Assembly: GCA_004134985.1 (NCBI GenBank)
Contig: REGQ01000025.1
Span: 1-64,000 of the forward strand
Reading direction: 5' to 3'
Length of the DNA stretch: 64,000 nt
DNA from: Paenibacillaceae bacterium
Lineage (GTDB): Bacteria; Bacillota; Bacilli; Paenibacillales; Paenibacillaceae
The notes beneath the pieces were generated by a model. It was not told where the DNA came from. It saw only the letters and a program-made list of their open reading frames with translations, and searched no databases. The position numbers were made by a program, and so were the translations under genes. Positions 8,281-16,129 of this stretch are shown in pieces. Position 1 is the stretch's first letter; every line of letters starts with the position of its first letter.

Positions 8281-8292
8281 TTAACAATCGGG

Positions 8293-8910
8293 ATGAGTGA
8301 GGTTATGAGTTCGAAGACGAAAGACAAGATTATTCATACGGCTATCCAGCTTTTCAATGTGTTTGGGACAGGCGCTGTCTCGACGAACAAAATCGCCAAA
8401 GAGCTGGGGATGAGCCCTGGAAACTTGTACTATCATTTTCATAACAAAGAGGAGATTATACGGGCCATCCTGGATGCGATGATTGCAGACTGGGATAAGC
8501 TCTGGCTTCCTCTGCCGAAGGACTGGCAGCCGGGTCTCAACGACCTGAAGGCGATTATCAGGGTAAACTTGCAGCTGCAAGTCAAGTACCGGTTCTTTTA
8601 CCGTGAGCTCATTACACTGATGCAGCTTGATCCCGAGCTTAAGCATATCCATCAGCATATCCAGGAGCAGCGAGTGGAGGAACAAAAGAAGTTTTTTCAG
8701 TTATTTGTTGATGCTGGCATCATTCAATTACAAGTGCCGTCTGAATTCGATGCGCTGCTGACGGCGTGCTGGATAATTAGCAATTACTGGCTGTCATTTC
8801 TGGAAACGAGCGGCGTTGAAGTGGATGACAGTCAAATCGAACAGGGGATTCAGTTAATTATGACCGTTCTTCGCCCTTATATTGCGGTTGAGGAGCTGGC
8901 TGGCGAATAG
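8293..8910 (+). CDS. TetR family transcriptional regulator
   Basis: A 205-aa repressor. The N-terminal TetR DNA-binding domain spans about residues 8-56, with the recognition region TNKIAKELGMSPGNLYYHFHNKEE. The ligand-binding part contains an aromatic-rich segment (ACWIISNYWLSFLE) suggesting a hydrophobic ligand. The start at 8293 is provisional; ATG 8305 is an alternative. It probably controls itself and the Tat-exported nitroreductase-like gene 17 bases downstream, through the twin operators at 8235-8280. Confidence 0.9.
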   Translation: MSEVMSSKTKDKIIHTAIQLFNVFGTGAVSTNKIAKELGMSPGNLYYHFHNKEEIIRAILDAMIADWDKLWLPLPKDWQPGLNDLKAIIRVNLQLQVKYRFFYRELITLMQLDPELKHIHQHIQEQRVEEQKKFFQLFVDAGIIQLQVPSEFDALLTACWIISNYWLSFLETSGVEVDDSQIEQGIQLIMTVLRPYIAVEELAGE

Positions 8911-8927
8911 CGTGAGGGGGGAACATC

Positions 8928-10160
8928 ATGTCGCTAAAGAAGCGTACAACTGAAGAAGTGAAAACGGACGAAAACAGCCAAGAATCGTCAACATTAACAA
9001 GAAGGCAATTTCTTAAAAAAGCGGGAGCATCTGTGCTGGCACTGTCTTTTGGCGGATTGTTGTGGAGGGCAGTTGACCAAGGGGTGTTCAGTACGGGGAA
9101 AGGACCGGCTTATGAGCCGTGGTCGATGGAAGAATTCGATCGTGCTACAGGGGCGATGGCACTGGTTCATTCTGCTGTATTGGCATCTAATCCTCATAAC
9201 AGCCAGCCCTGGCTGTTCAACGTATCCGAATCATCCATAGCGGTATTCGCTGATTCAAGCCGTGGTCTGGGAACTATGGACCCTTTGCGAAGAGAGATGC
9301 ATATGGGATTGGGATGCGCGTTGGAGAATCTGATGCTGTCCGCTGAAGCGAACGGTTATAGTGCTCGTTTAATCTATGCCTCGTCTGAATCTGAGTCCAA
9401 TGATGTGGCCAGAATTGAACTTTCGCCCGGCGCCAAGAGAGATTCCTTGCTGTATCAGGCGATTGCCAAGCGGCATACACACCGGGGAGCTTATCATACA
9501 GGGCGCGCTGTGCCGCCCCGGCTGCTGCAAGATTTCGAGCAGTTGTGCAAGGATGAAACAGATGTAAAGCTTGTTTGGCTGACGACACCCGAATTAAGGA
9601 AGACAGCTGGCGACTTGGTCATCTCGGCAACAGAAGCGATTATTGCAGATGAAGAGATGAGTCATGACAGCAACAAGTGGTACCGGGATGACTGGAATGA
9701 CCTCCAGAAGTACAGGGATGGTCTGACTTTGGATGCCCAGGGTGGACCCTTGTGGATTCGGGCGGCCGGGAAAATGCTGCCCCCTGTGTCGCATGACAAC
9801 GCCAATCAATTTTGGCTGAACTCGACACGTAAGACGCATACGCCAACGGCGGCCGCCTATGGTTTGCTTGCTGTTAGAGACGCGGGCAGCAAAGAAGAGC
9901 GGTTGCGCGCAGGACGCATCTGGCAGCGAATCCACTTGAAGGGAACTTCAGAAGGGTTAGCGATGCATCCCTTAAATCAGCCAATTGAGATGCGGGATCG
10001 GGAAATTCAGCTAGGCAGCGGCTCGTCGCAATATGGGCAGCAATTGGGAAATTTAATGAATGATGCGGGATGGGAAGTCTTGTTCCTGTTCCGGATTGGC
10101 TATCCGCTTGAGGAAGCATCCCCCAGCCCGCGTCGTGCTGTAGATGATGTTGTACTGTGA
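8928..10160 (+). CDS. Tat-exported nitroreductase-like (Acg-type FMN-binding) protein
   Basis: A 410-aa protein with a twin-arginine signal: a 24-residue polar lead, TRRQFLKKA near residues 24-32, then a hydrophobic stretch (SVLALSFGGLLW). The mature part resembles the Acg/Rv2032-like nitroreductase-related family, with SNPHNSQPW near residue 86 (the flavin-phosphate-binding type of motif) and MGLGCALENLMLSA. The C-terminal part contains EGLAMHPLNQPIE. Export by Tat fits a protein folded with its cofactor inside the cell. GAGGGGGG precedes the ATG. It forms an operon with the TetR gene upstream; substrate unknown. Confidence 0.8.
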   Translation: MSLKKRTTEEVKTDENSQESSTLTRRQFLKKAGASVLALSFGGLLWRAVDQGVFSTGKGPAYEPWSMEEFDRATGAMALVHSAVLASNPHNSQPWLFNVSESSIAVFADSSRGLGTMDPLRREMHMGLGCALENLMLSAEANGYSARLIYASSESESNDVARIELSPGAKRDSLLYQAIAKRHTHRGAYHTGRAVPPRLLQDFEQLCKDETDVKLVWLTTPELRKTAGDLVISATEAIIADEEMSHDSNKWYRDDWNDLQKYRDGLTLDAQGGPLWIRAAGKMLPPVSHDNANQFWLNSTRKTHTPTAAAYGLLAVRDAGSKEERLRAGRIWQRIHLKGTSEGLAMHPLNQPIEMRDREIQLGSGSSQYGQQLGNLMNDAGWEVLFLFRIGYPLEEASPSPRRAVDDVVL

Positions 10161-10267
10161 GGTAAGCCCCTCACGGATGCCAAGTCCAGCTTACTGCATA
10201 AAGCAAACCTCATTTAGCATCAGTGTCGGGGCTATTGGGGAAGATTTAAGGGCGATCTGCAGGAAAG

Positions 10268-10704
10268 CTAACTCTGCTGATCATGGTTTGCTTTGCTCGC
10301 AAATTCCTTGGCAATGAGCGCAAGCAGCATCGCTCCGCCGTCGGGGCAATCCGCATTGCGTTCCGTAAGCCATTTGGCCCGTCCGGTGCGGGCGATAATG
10401 CCTTGGTTCGCTCCATGCCAAGCCATGCGCTTTCGGCAGCTGCGTCAAGTGATTGACGAAAATCATTGGTATCGCTATAGTGCTGTTTCAGCTTCACAGC
10501 ATAGGGAATCAAGGCGTCCAGCACGGTCTTGTCTCCCAGCTTCGCCTTGCCTCTTAAGGAAATCGCGTCTGCGAAAATCTGTGGTATTTCAGCCACTTCA
10601 TATGCCTGGAGCGATGTATGCCCGGCAAACTGCTTGGCTGCCGCCATCATGCCGCTGCTAATGAGCGTCCCCATTGTGGAAGGCGCTGCCCTGTTGAAGG
10701 CCAT
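10268..10704 (-). pseudogene. dhaL: truncated, frameshifted dhaL (dihydroxyacetone kinase subunit L) remnant
   Basis: Reading leftwards, the first frame gives the middle of a DhaL domain (TMGTLISSGMMAAAK, then KAKLGDKTVLDALIP) up to GMERTKA. At about 10394-10404 the reading frame must change; the new frame then continues the family pattern (IIARTGRAKWLTERNADC, then GGAMLLALIAKEF) to a stop at 10268-10270. One base appears lost at the switch. About 85 N-terminal residues, including the metal/nucleotide motif GDGDHG, are absent. The other family members (dhaK, dhaM) are not nearby. It is a dead gene. Confidence 0.8.
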
Positions 10705-10705
10705 A

Positions 10706-10831
10706 GCGCAGCCAATCGGTGAGCGAATCGGATTTCAAAGCAGCGCCTATTTCATATCTACCTTTAAAAAATATGAGGGCATTACACCCAACAGTTACCG
10801 TAAATCGATGCGGGTTGGAAATACGGGGTAA
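10706..10831 (+). pseudogene. C-terminal fragment of an AraC family regulator
   Basis: The frame ending with the TAA at 10829-10831 encodes the last helix-turn-helix and tail of an AraC protein: IGERIGFQSSAYFISTFKK followed by GITPNSYRKS. Everything before the second helix-turn-helix is missing. The fragment abuts the truncated 5' end of the dhaL remnant on the other strand, so one deletion may have removed the 5' ends of two divergent genes and the promoter between them. Confidence 0.75.
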
Positions 10832-10992
10832 TAGCGGCAGACGGGTGTTAATGTTGATATGGAGTTTCGCACTGGTGCCGCGCTCGTACCACGCGCGAAG
10901 CTCCCAGCGCGCGGCGCGGCGATGCATGACCGCGGTCGACCATACCGTGTGCTGAGAGCGGCAGCGGCTAAGTTTGTTGCGTTGCGTTAAGG

Positions 10993-11865
10993 TTATATCG
11001 TGACCTCAAACTCAGTTACATAGACAGCATTGCCGGTAACTTGTATCTGATCACCGTCTGTCACGGTTACAAGTACCCTGCCATTTCTGCCTAGTTCCTG
11101 GCCTTGTTCAATTGAGAGGTTCAGCAGCGCGTCCTGTTGAATATATTTAGCATAATAAGCGCCCATTACCCCGGAAGCTGTGCCCGTAACAGGATCTTCC
11201 ACGGTTCCCGAATACGGCGAGGAGAAATGCCGGGCATGCATATGGGCGTTGGCGTCGTAGGTTTCAAGGCAAAAAGGATGAACAGATGCCTTGGGCATTT
11301 CCTTTAAAATAGCAGGAAAACGTTCATTAAGTGGTTTCATGCGCGTGAAAGCGTCCAAGGTTCGAATTGGCACCAGCAATGTCCACGTACCTGTGCTGCC
11401 GTATAAAGCGGGCAGTTCAGCATCAATGTCTTCTGCTGCAATTCCCATAGCGCTTGCCAGCGCTTCAATTGAGCCATGAAAGGGTTGAAATTGGGGCGCG
11501 GCCTGGGTCATTGTGATGTACAGTCCATCGTCGGTATGCAGTCTAATCGGCAAAGTGCCGGCTTTGGTTTCAATTGTGAAATCGGTGCGGTCACCTAACA
11601 GCCCCCTGGTTTTCAAGGCATAAATCGTCGCCATCGTGGCATGTCCGCAGAGGTTGATCTCGTGACCTGGCGTAAAAAACCGGATTCTTAAGTCAGCCTT
11701 GTCGGATGGAAGCGGAAATGCCGTTTCGTTAAAACCGACTTTCTCTGCTGTTTTCCGCATTTGTTCTGCTGTCAGATGTTCACTATCCAATACTACCCCT
11801 GCTGGATTGCCCATATTAGCAATTTGACTGAATGCGTCATAATGATACACTTTTATCGTTGTCAA
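10993..11865 (-). CDS. PhzF family isomerase/epimerase-like protein
   Basis: A 290-aa cytoplasmic protein with the PhzF fold of two like halves. The N-terminal half has the motif GNPAGVVLD, the family's catalytic Glu region ([10 protein letters not shown]) and [18 protein letters not shown]. The C-terminal half has [17 protein letters not shown]. PhzF relatives are isomerases of diverse small substrates; outside phenazine clusters the substrate is unknown, and there is no phenazine cluster here. The frame is open to an ATG at 11889, but TTG 11865 is preferred because AGGGGG stands 6 bases before it. Confidence 0.88.
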   Translation of the reverse strand: MTTIKVYHYDAFSQIANMGNPAGVVLDSEHLTAEQMRKTAEKVGFNETAFPLPSDKADLRIRFFTPGHEINLCGHATMATIYALKTRGLLGDRTDFTIETKAGTLPIRLHTDDGLYITMTQAAPQFQPFHGSIEALASAMGIAAEDIDAELPALYGSTGTWTLLVPIRTLDAFTRMKPLNERFPAILKEMPKASVHPFCLETYDANAHMHARHFSSPYSGTVEDPVTGTASGVMGAYYAKYIQQDALLNLSIEQGQELGRNGRVLVTVTDGDQIQVTGNAVYVTEFEVTI

Positions 11866-12087
11866 ACGTTTGCCCCCTACACCATTCATTTGTGAGAAAC
11901 GACAGGTTAAAAAGAATAATCAGAGCTTGATCGCCGTCAGTGGCAGCTGCGGGCAAGCCTCAATGAGCGGCCACCAGATCCGTTATTTGTTTTAAAAGCG
12001 TGTTTTTTCGCCAATAGTGGAACGTGTGTCCTCTATACCTGTGAGGGGAGTCAAGAAGCGGTTGTCGTCTAGGTTTTGCATACGGAT

Positions 12088-12861
12088 TTACTTAATGGTA
12101 ACATCGATTACTACTTCATGTTTTGCATCATCGATATGGAGTCTCACGGGTAACTCTAATGCACGGACGAGATCATCAAAGGGCACCACTGGAACTATAC
12201 CACTGTTTAATAATACACCTTTGGGGTTTGCCCTATTTCCTGAAATCTCATATTTCTTACTACGATCCTTGTTATAGTAGACAGCGTCTTCGTATTTCTC
12301 AGAGGAATTCATGTATTTCGTTTCTACAACATAATATTGAGCCCTTTTTTCATCATCAATCACATGGAGATTGGATTCCCCAAAGCTAATAGTGTTAATT
12401 TCATTGAAGCCAGCTAGAACTATTGATGAAGCAAAGCCAGGCGAAACATATATTTTCCCCTGTGAATCTCGGTAGAAATCGCCAGGGTGGTATCCAAAAT
12501 ACTGTTTCTCTTTTATAAATTCACCATTAAACGTCAGCTTTAATGGATAAACGATTCGAGACAGTATTTCAGGTCTACTGTGTGTTTCGTTTTTTTTATC
12601 TGTTTCCGATTCATTTTTGTGATTTAATGAAATAACTCCTTTCGAAAACTCAACATTGTATCCTAGTGTCTTCGAAATGTCCCGTAGGGGAAGATAAGTG
12701 GTGCCGTCAATTAGAACGGGATTATTGTTCAATTCCTGCTGTTCGCCATTAATGAGGATTTTAAAATTTGTAATTTTGGCCGTTAAATCTCCTGAAGCAG
12801 CGTATGAAACCCCTGAGAAAAATAATGCACCACATACAAACCCTGCTAAATACTTTTTCAA
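12088..12861 (-). CDS. secreted protein with a copper-amine-oxidase-type stalk domain
   Basis: A 257-aa protein with a signal peptide (LKKYLAGFVCGALFFSG, cut after SYAAS). A stalk domain at about residues 25-85 contains the typical NPVLIDGTTYLPLRDISKTL. The rest is a mostly beta domain I do not recognise. Such stalk domains are frequent in secreted proteins of Paenibacillus and are thought to be structural; no copper site is implied. The start is taken as TTG 12861, after AGGGGG; a longer frame reaches 12900. It appears to be a single-gene unit. Confidence 0.82.
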   Translation of the reverse strand: MKKYLAGFVCGALFFSGVSYAASGDLTAKITNFKILINGEQQELNNNPVLIDGTTYLPLRDISKTLGYNVEFSKGVISLNHKNESETDKKNETHSRPEILSRIVYPLKLTFNGEFIKEKQYFGYHPGDFYRDSQGKIYVSPGFASSIVLAGFNEINTISFGESNLHVIDDEKRAQYYVVETKYMNSSEKYEDAVYYNKDRSKKYEISGNRANPKGVLLNSGIVPVVPFDDLVRALELPVRLHIDDAKHEVVIDVTIK

Positions 12862-13110
12862 ATTCAGTCCCCCTGCATTATTTTTCCAATATATTACCAC
12901 CTTTACCTACTAAAGTCTAACGTTTTTGGTTCTATTTAAATATCAGAGATTGGCGCTAGAGAGTAAAGATAATGGAAAAGGGCAGGGATGCTGGAAATAC
13001 GAAGGGGTCTCTGTTTGAAAATATCAGATTTTATAAGTGCACATAAACTACCTTGTAGATTCTATGCGAAACAGGGCTTCCCGTCCCAAAGACAGTCAGA
13101 CCACCCACGC

Positions 13111-13659
13111 TTACTCCACTACAACTTCAATCGGCTCGGACACAAGCTTTACCTGTTTTGCATTTGCACCTTCATGCGTGACGCGGAACTCCGCTGTTGC
13201 GATAATGGTGTAGTTGCCCGATTTGTCGATGGTTCTTGTATCCAGGGGCGGGCTAACATGCCCTTCGCCATCAGTGGTATAGCGACTGCCTGGCTTAAGT
13301 GTGCGCATAAACCCGATATCATCGCGCATTCGCATAGAGACTTCCTCCATTACCAATCCACCATTGGCATCAAAGATTTGATAGGTAAACATATCTGCCC
13401 CGTGTTGGATTTCCTGAGCGGCTGCGGAAGTGTTGACCAGTTCTGCCACCAGCTTGAATGGCTTGCCTGCCCGAAGCTGATCCGGTTTGATCATTTCTAC
13501 GATAAGCCCGCTCTCCTCTGCCGCAGGTTCCACAGCATCCACATGCTGTACGGTCGAAATACCGGGTGTGTCCTTCTGACCGCTGCAAGCCGTGGCAACC
13601 AGCATAGCTGACGCGAGCAGCAGCAGGCATAGCATGACTTGCAAGTGTCTTCTGTTCAT
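13111..13659 (-). CDS. lipoprotein with an Ig-like/BsuPI-like domain
   Basis: A 182-aa predicted lipoprotein. The signal peptide ends at VATACS (Cys near residue 25). The mature part has an extended beta pattern (LRAGKPFKLVAELVNTSAAA, then PPLDTRTIDKSGNYTIIATA), like proteins with intracellular-proteinase-inhibitor (BsuPI) or Ig-like folds. The function is unknown. GAAGGGGAGC precedes the ATG at 13659. It lies between the stalk protein and the LacI gene and is probably transcribed alone. Confidence 0.72.
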   Translation of the reverse strand: MNRRHLQVMLCLLLLASAMLVATACSGQKDTPGISTVQHVDAVEPAAEESGLIVEMIKPDQLRAGKPFKLVAELVNTSAAAQEIQHGADMFTYQIFDANGGLVMEEVSMRMRDDIGFMRTLKPGSRYTTDGEGHVSPPLDTRTIDKSGNYTIIATAEFRVTHEGANAKQVKLVSEPIEVVVE

Positions 13660-13828
13660 ATGAAGCTCCCCTTCGCTCAGTGCTTAATAGGTTTGTAGGT
13701 TTGGAATTGGCCGCCAATAGCAATGGCAAAATCCTTTTTTTTACAAACGCACCGGAAGCGGGGAATGTTGCAAGGTGTCTAAGCGTCAATTCTGAACAGA
13801 GGCGCAGCCCTGCTTGTCCGCAACTATA

Positions 13829-14881
13829 CTACGCTCCGCAGGATTCGCGGACAATAAGTTTGGGGACGTGGTTGATGCTAAGCATTTCCTCGGAGCCGTT
13901 CATAGCGCTAATGAGCTGCAGTACCGCCATTCGTCCCAAATACTCATTGTGTTGATCCAGCGATGTGAGGCGGGGAATACTGTATTCGCTGTATGGGAAT
14001 TGATCGCAGCTGGCGACCGCAATATGCTGCGGACAGAGCAGCTCGTGATCCTTCATAGCGCGAATGGCGCCAGTAGCCACCATATCGTTCATGGCGATGA
14101 CGGCGGTCGGCAGCGTATCCCGCGGCTCCTGAAGCAACTGCTCCATCGCTTTGTAGCCATCAGGCGCATAGTAATCCGAAGGTACGACATGGCGTTCATC
14201 AACAGGCTTGCCGAAGGCAGCCATTTCATGTCTGAAAGCATCCGTGCGTGCGGACGTGATGCGGATGCCGGGCTCGCCCCCGATAAATCCGATCCGCTCA
14301 TGACCAAGCGCGATAAAGTGATGAACAATGGAAGTGACCCCGAGCTTGAGGTCCCGTTCCAGAAACAGACAGTCGCAGCCCTCCAGCTTGGAGCCGACAA
14401 TAACGACAGGGACGCGTTGATGCAATTGGTTCAAAGCTTGGATAAAGGGTGGCGAGACATCTTCCTTATCAATATTTCCTCCCAGAATAAGTACACCATC
14501 GACCTGCTTCTCCAAAATCATTTTGAAATATTCTTCTTCAGGAAGCTGTTGGCTGTGGCCCTTCCGATTCCGCACGAACATCGTATTGAAAAGCAGTGTT
14601 GCATAGCTGTTTTGCATTGCAAAGCTTTGCACCTCGTTAAAGAGGGAAGTGAAGTAGGGATTTGTTATATCAGGCAGCAGCACCCCGATATTTCGGCTTG
14701 TATGGTTAACCATCCCTCTGGCAAAAGCGCTCGGGGTATAGTTGTATTTATCAATAATTTGCTGAATTTTTTCCCGTTTCTTCGGCGCGACAGACGGGCT
14801 GTTGTTCAGGACGCGCGAAACGGTGGATATGGATACGCCGCTCTTCTCGGCAATTTCTGCTATCGTAATTTTAGTTTTCAA
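13829..14881 (-). CDS. LacI family transcriptional regulator of the adjacent sugar locus
   Basis: A 350-aa repressor. The DNA-binding domain is at residues 1-55 (ITIAEIAEKSGVSISTVSRV, then the hinge YNYTPSAFARGM), followed by a periplasmic-binding-like sugar domain (IGVLLPDITNPYFTSLFNEV ... IGFIGGEPG). It is divergent from the ROK-GH9-SIS operon, and a palindrome typical of LacI operators (TTGGTATCGTTACCAA) occurs twice between them, so it should repress that operon and probably itself. The start is uncertain: the ATG at 14890 overlaps the AGAGGA ribosome binding site, so TTG 14881 is preferred. Confidence 0.92.
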   Translation of the reverse strand: MKTKITIAEIAEKSGVSISTVSRVLNNSPSVAPKKREKIQQIIDKYNYTPSAFARGMVNHTSRNIGVLLPDITNPYFTSLFNEVQSFAMQNSYATLLFNTMFVRNRKGHSQQLPEEEYFKMILEKQVDGVLILGGNIDKEDVSPPFIQALNQLHQRVPVVIVGSKLEGCDCLFLERDLKLGVTSIVHHFIALGHERIGFIGGEPGIRITSARTDAFRHEMAAFGKPVDERHVVPSDYYAPDGYKAMEQLLQEPRDTLPTAVIAMNDMVATGAIRAMKDHELLCPQHIAVASCDQFPYSEYSIPRLTSLDQHNEYLGRMAVLQLISAMNGSEEMLSINHVPKLIVRESCGA

Positions 14882-14961
14882 TGTCAACATCCTCTTTTCC
14901 GTACTTGCATAGAGTATATAGAATTGATTTTAATCTAGTTCATTTAATTATTCAACCGATA

Positions 14962-14977
14962 TTGGTATCGTTACCAA
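14962..14977. promoter_or_regulatory. LacI-type operator 1
   Basis: The perfect palindrome TTGGTATCGTTACCAA lies about 80 bases upstream of the LacI start. It matches the central CG palindromes bound by LacI/CcpA-type regulators and recurs at 15107-15122. Confidence 0.75.
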
Positions 14978-15046
14978 TAAATCATTTATAAAATGTAAAT
15001 TAATATGCCGTTAATAAAAAAAGCTAATAACCCTGTAAAAACAAGA

Positions 15047-15075
15047 TTGACAGCGGTTTCTTTTTTTGTTAATCT
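15047..15075 (+). promoter_or_regulatory. sigma-A promoter of the ROK-GH9-SIS operon
   Basis: TTGACA (15047-15052), a 17-base spacer and TAATCT (15070-15075) make a good sigma-A promoter. Initiation near 15082 would place operator 2 just downstream, where a bound repressor would block transcription. Confidence 0.65.
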
Positions 15076-15105
15076 CTTCTCGACAGTTCATTCATTTTAT
15101 TTCAA

Positions 15106-15123
15106 TTTGGTATCGTTACCAAA
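15106..15123. promoter_or_regulatory. LacI-type operator 2
   Basis: TTTGGTATCGTTACCAAA is a perfect 18-bp palindrome with the same 16-bp core as operator 1, 145 bp away (about 14 helical turns, allowing a DNA loop). It lies between the promoter and the ribosome binding site of the ROK gene. Confidence 0.75.
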
Positions 15124-15142
15124 TTAAAGAGGAGGCCCTCGT

Positions 15143-16129
15143 TTGAATAAACAGGTTCCTGTTTCCGTACTTGCAGTAGACTTAGGCGGAACCAAAATTT
15201 TAGTCGGAGAAGTGACACCGGAGGGCGACGTCCTGCATACCAAATCCTATGCCAGCGATACTTCTTCACAAGCTGCTGCGCTAAGCGCAATTGAAAACGC
15301 CATTCAAGACTATAGATCAACACAGCCGCTTATCGCCCGCGAGCTTATCGCAGTTGGTATTGGCGTTGTTGGACGGGTGGACCGGAGGCAGGGCGTTTGG
15401 ATGGAGATTGAGCCTGGCAAATCCGTGCCGCTTGATGTCAGTACAGCAATTGAGAAGGCAATACATCTTCCGTGCGGCATCGACAACGATGTAGCTTGTG
15501 CAACGAATGCTGAGCGGATGTACGGATGGGGGAAGGTAACGGACGATTTCGTATATTACAACATCGGGACTGGCATTGCAGCAGGTGTTGTTGCCCGCGG
15601 GCACTATATCGAAGGGAAAAATTTTAACGCCGGCGAAATCGGTCATATGGTCGTGTCATTGGACAGTGACGTCGTTTGCGGCTGCGGCCGCAAAGGATGC
15701 GTCGAACGGATTGCCTCCGGGCTTGGCATGCATGAGCGAATTGTGGCGCTTCGTCCCCAATATGAACACACCTCGCTCGTTATCGAGACTGGAAAGCCGG
15801 TACCGATGAGCCACTTATTCGAAGAGGCGCAGCAGGGCGACAAACTGTCGCTGCGCATTGTGGAGGAGGCCGCCCGCGCGGTCGCTGCGTCAATTATGAA
15901 TCTCGTTCGCGTGACCGATCCGGATACATTCGTACTGGGTGGAAGCATCGGCTGCAATGATTACTTTTATGAGAAAATTACCGCCTATTTAAATCCAAGA
16001 ACGATGCGGTTCGTTGCCAATGGCCTGGTCAAGACGAAGCTTGGGGCTGGTGAAGCGGGACTGATCGGAGCAGCGTTGACAGGACTGGCGGCTTGCAATT
16101 CTATCCAGAGGAGTGAAGCTAATGAATGA
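15143..16129 (+). CDS. ROK family sugar kinase
   Basis: A 328-aa cytoplasmic kinase of the glucokinase/ROK family. The phosphate-binding motif DLGGTK is at residues 13-18, the catalytic-region motif IDNDVACATNAE near 116, and the ROK zinc motif CGCGRKGCVE near 180 (HMV...CxCGxxGCxE). TTG 15143 follows GAGGAGG by 7 bases. It is the first gene of the LacI-controlled operon and overlaps the GH9 gene by 8 bases. With a GlmS-like SIS protein downstream, glucosamine is a plausible substrate; glucose or another hexose is also possible. Confidence 0.9.
   Translation: MNKQVPVSVLAVDLGGTKILVGEVTPEGDVLHTKSYASDTSSQAAALSAIENAIQDYRSTQPLIARELIAVGIGVVGRVDRRQGVWMEIEPGKSVPLDVSTAIEKAIHLPCGIDNDVACATNAERMYGWGKVTDDFVYYNIGTGIAAGVVARGHYIEGKNFNAGEIGHMVVSLDSDVVCGCGRKGCVERIASGLGMHERIVALRPQYEHTSLVIETGKPVPMSHLFEEAQQGDKLSLRIVEEAARAVAASIMNLVRVTDPDTFVLGGSIGCNDYFYEKITAYLNPRTMRFVANGLVKTKLGAGEAGLIGAALTGLAACNSIQRSEANE

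Noticed and set aside
10246-10704. Programmed frameshift in dhaL
   Set aside because: The gene also lacks its first third, including metal-binding residues, and has no slippery sequence or ribosome binding site; decay is simpler.
10993-11865. Phenazine biosynthesis
   Set aside because: PhzF relatives are widespread isomerases; no other phz gene is near.
12988-13611. Open frame of 207 codons on the plus strand
   Set aside because: It is antisense to a lipoprotein gene that has a clear signal peptide, lipobox and ribosome binding site.
13814-14938. Open frame of 374 codons on the plus strand
   Set aside because: It lies opposite the LacI gene, whose translation shows all family motifs; the plus-strand product has no recognisable motif or ribosome binding site.
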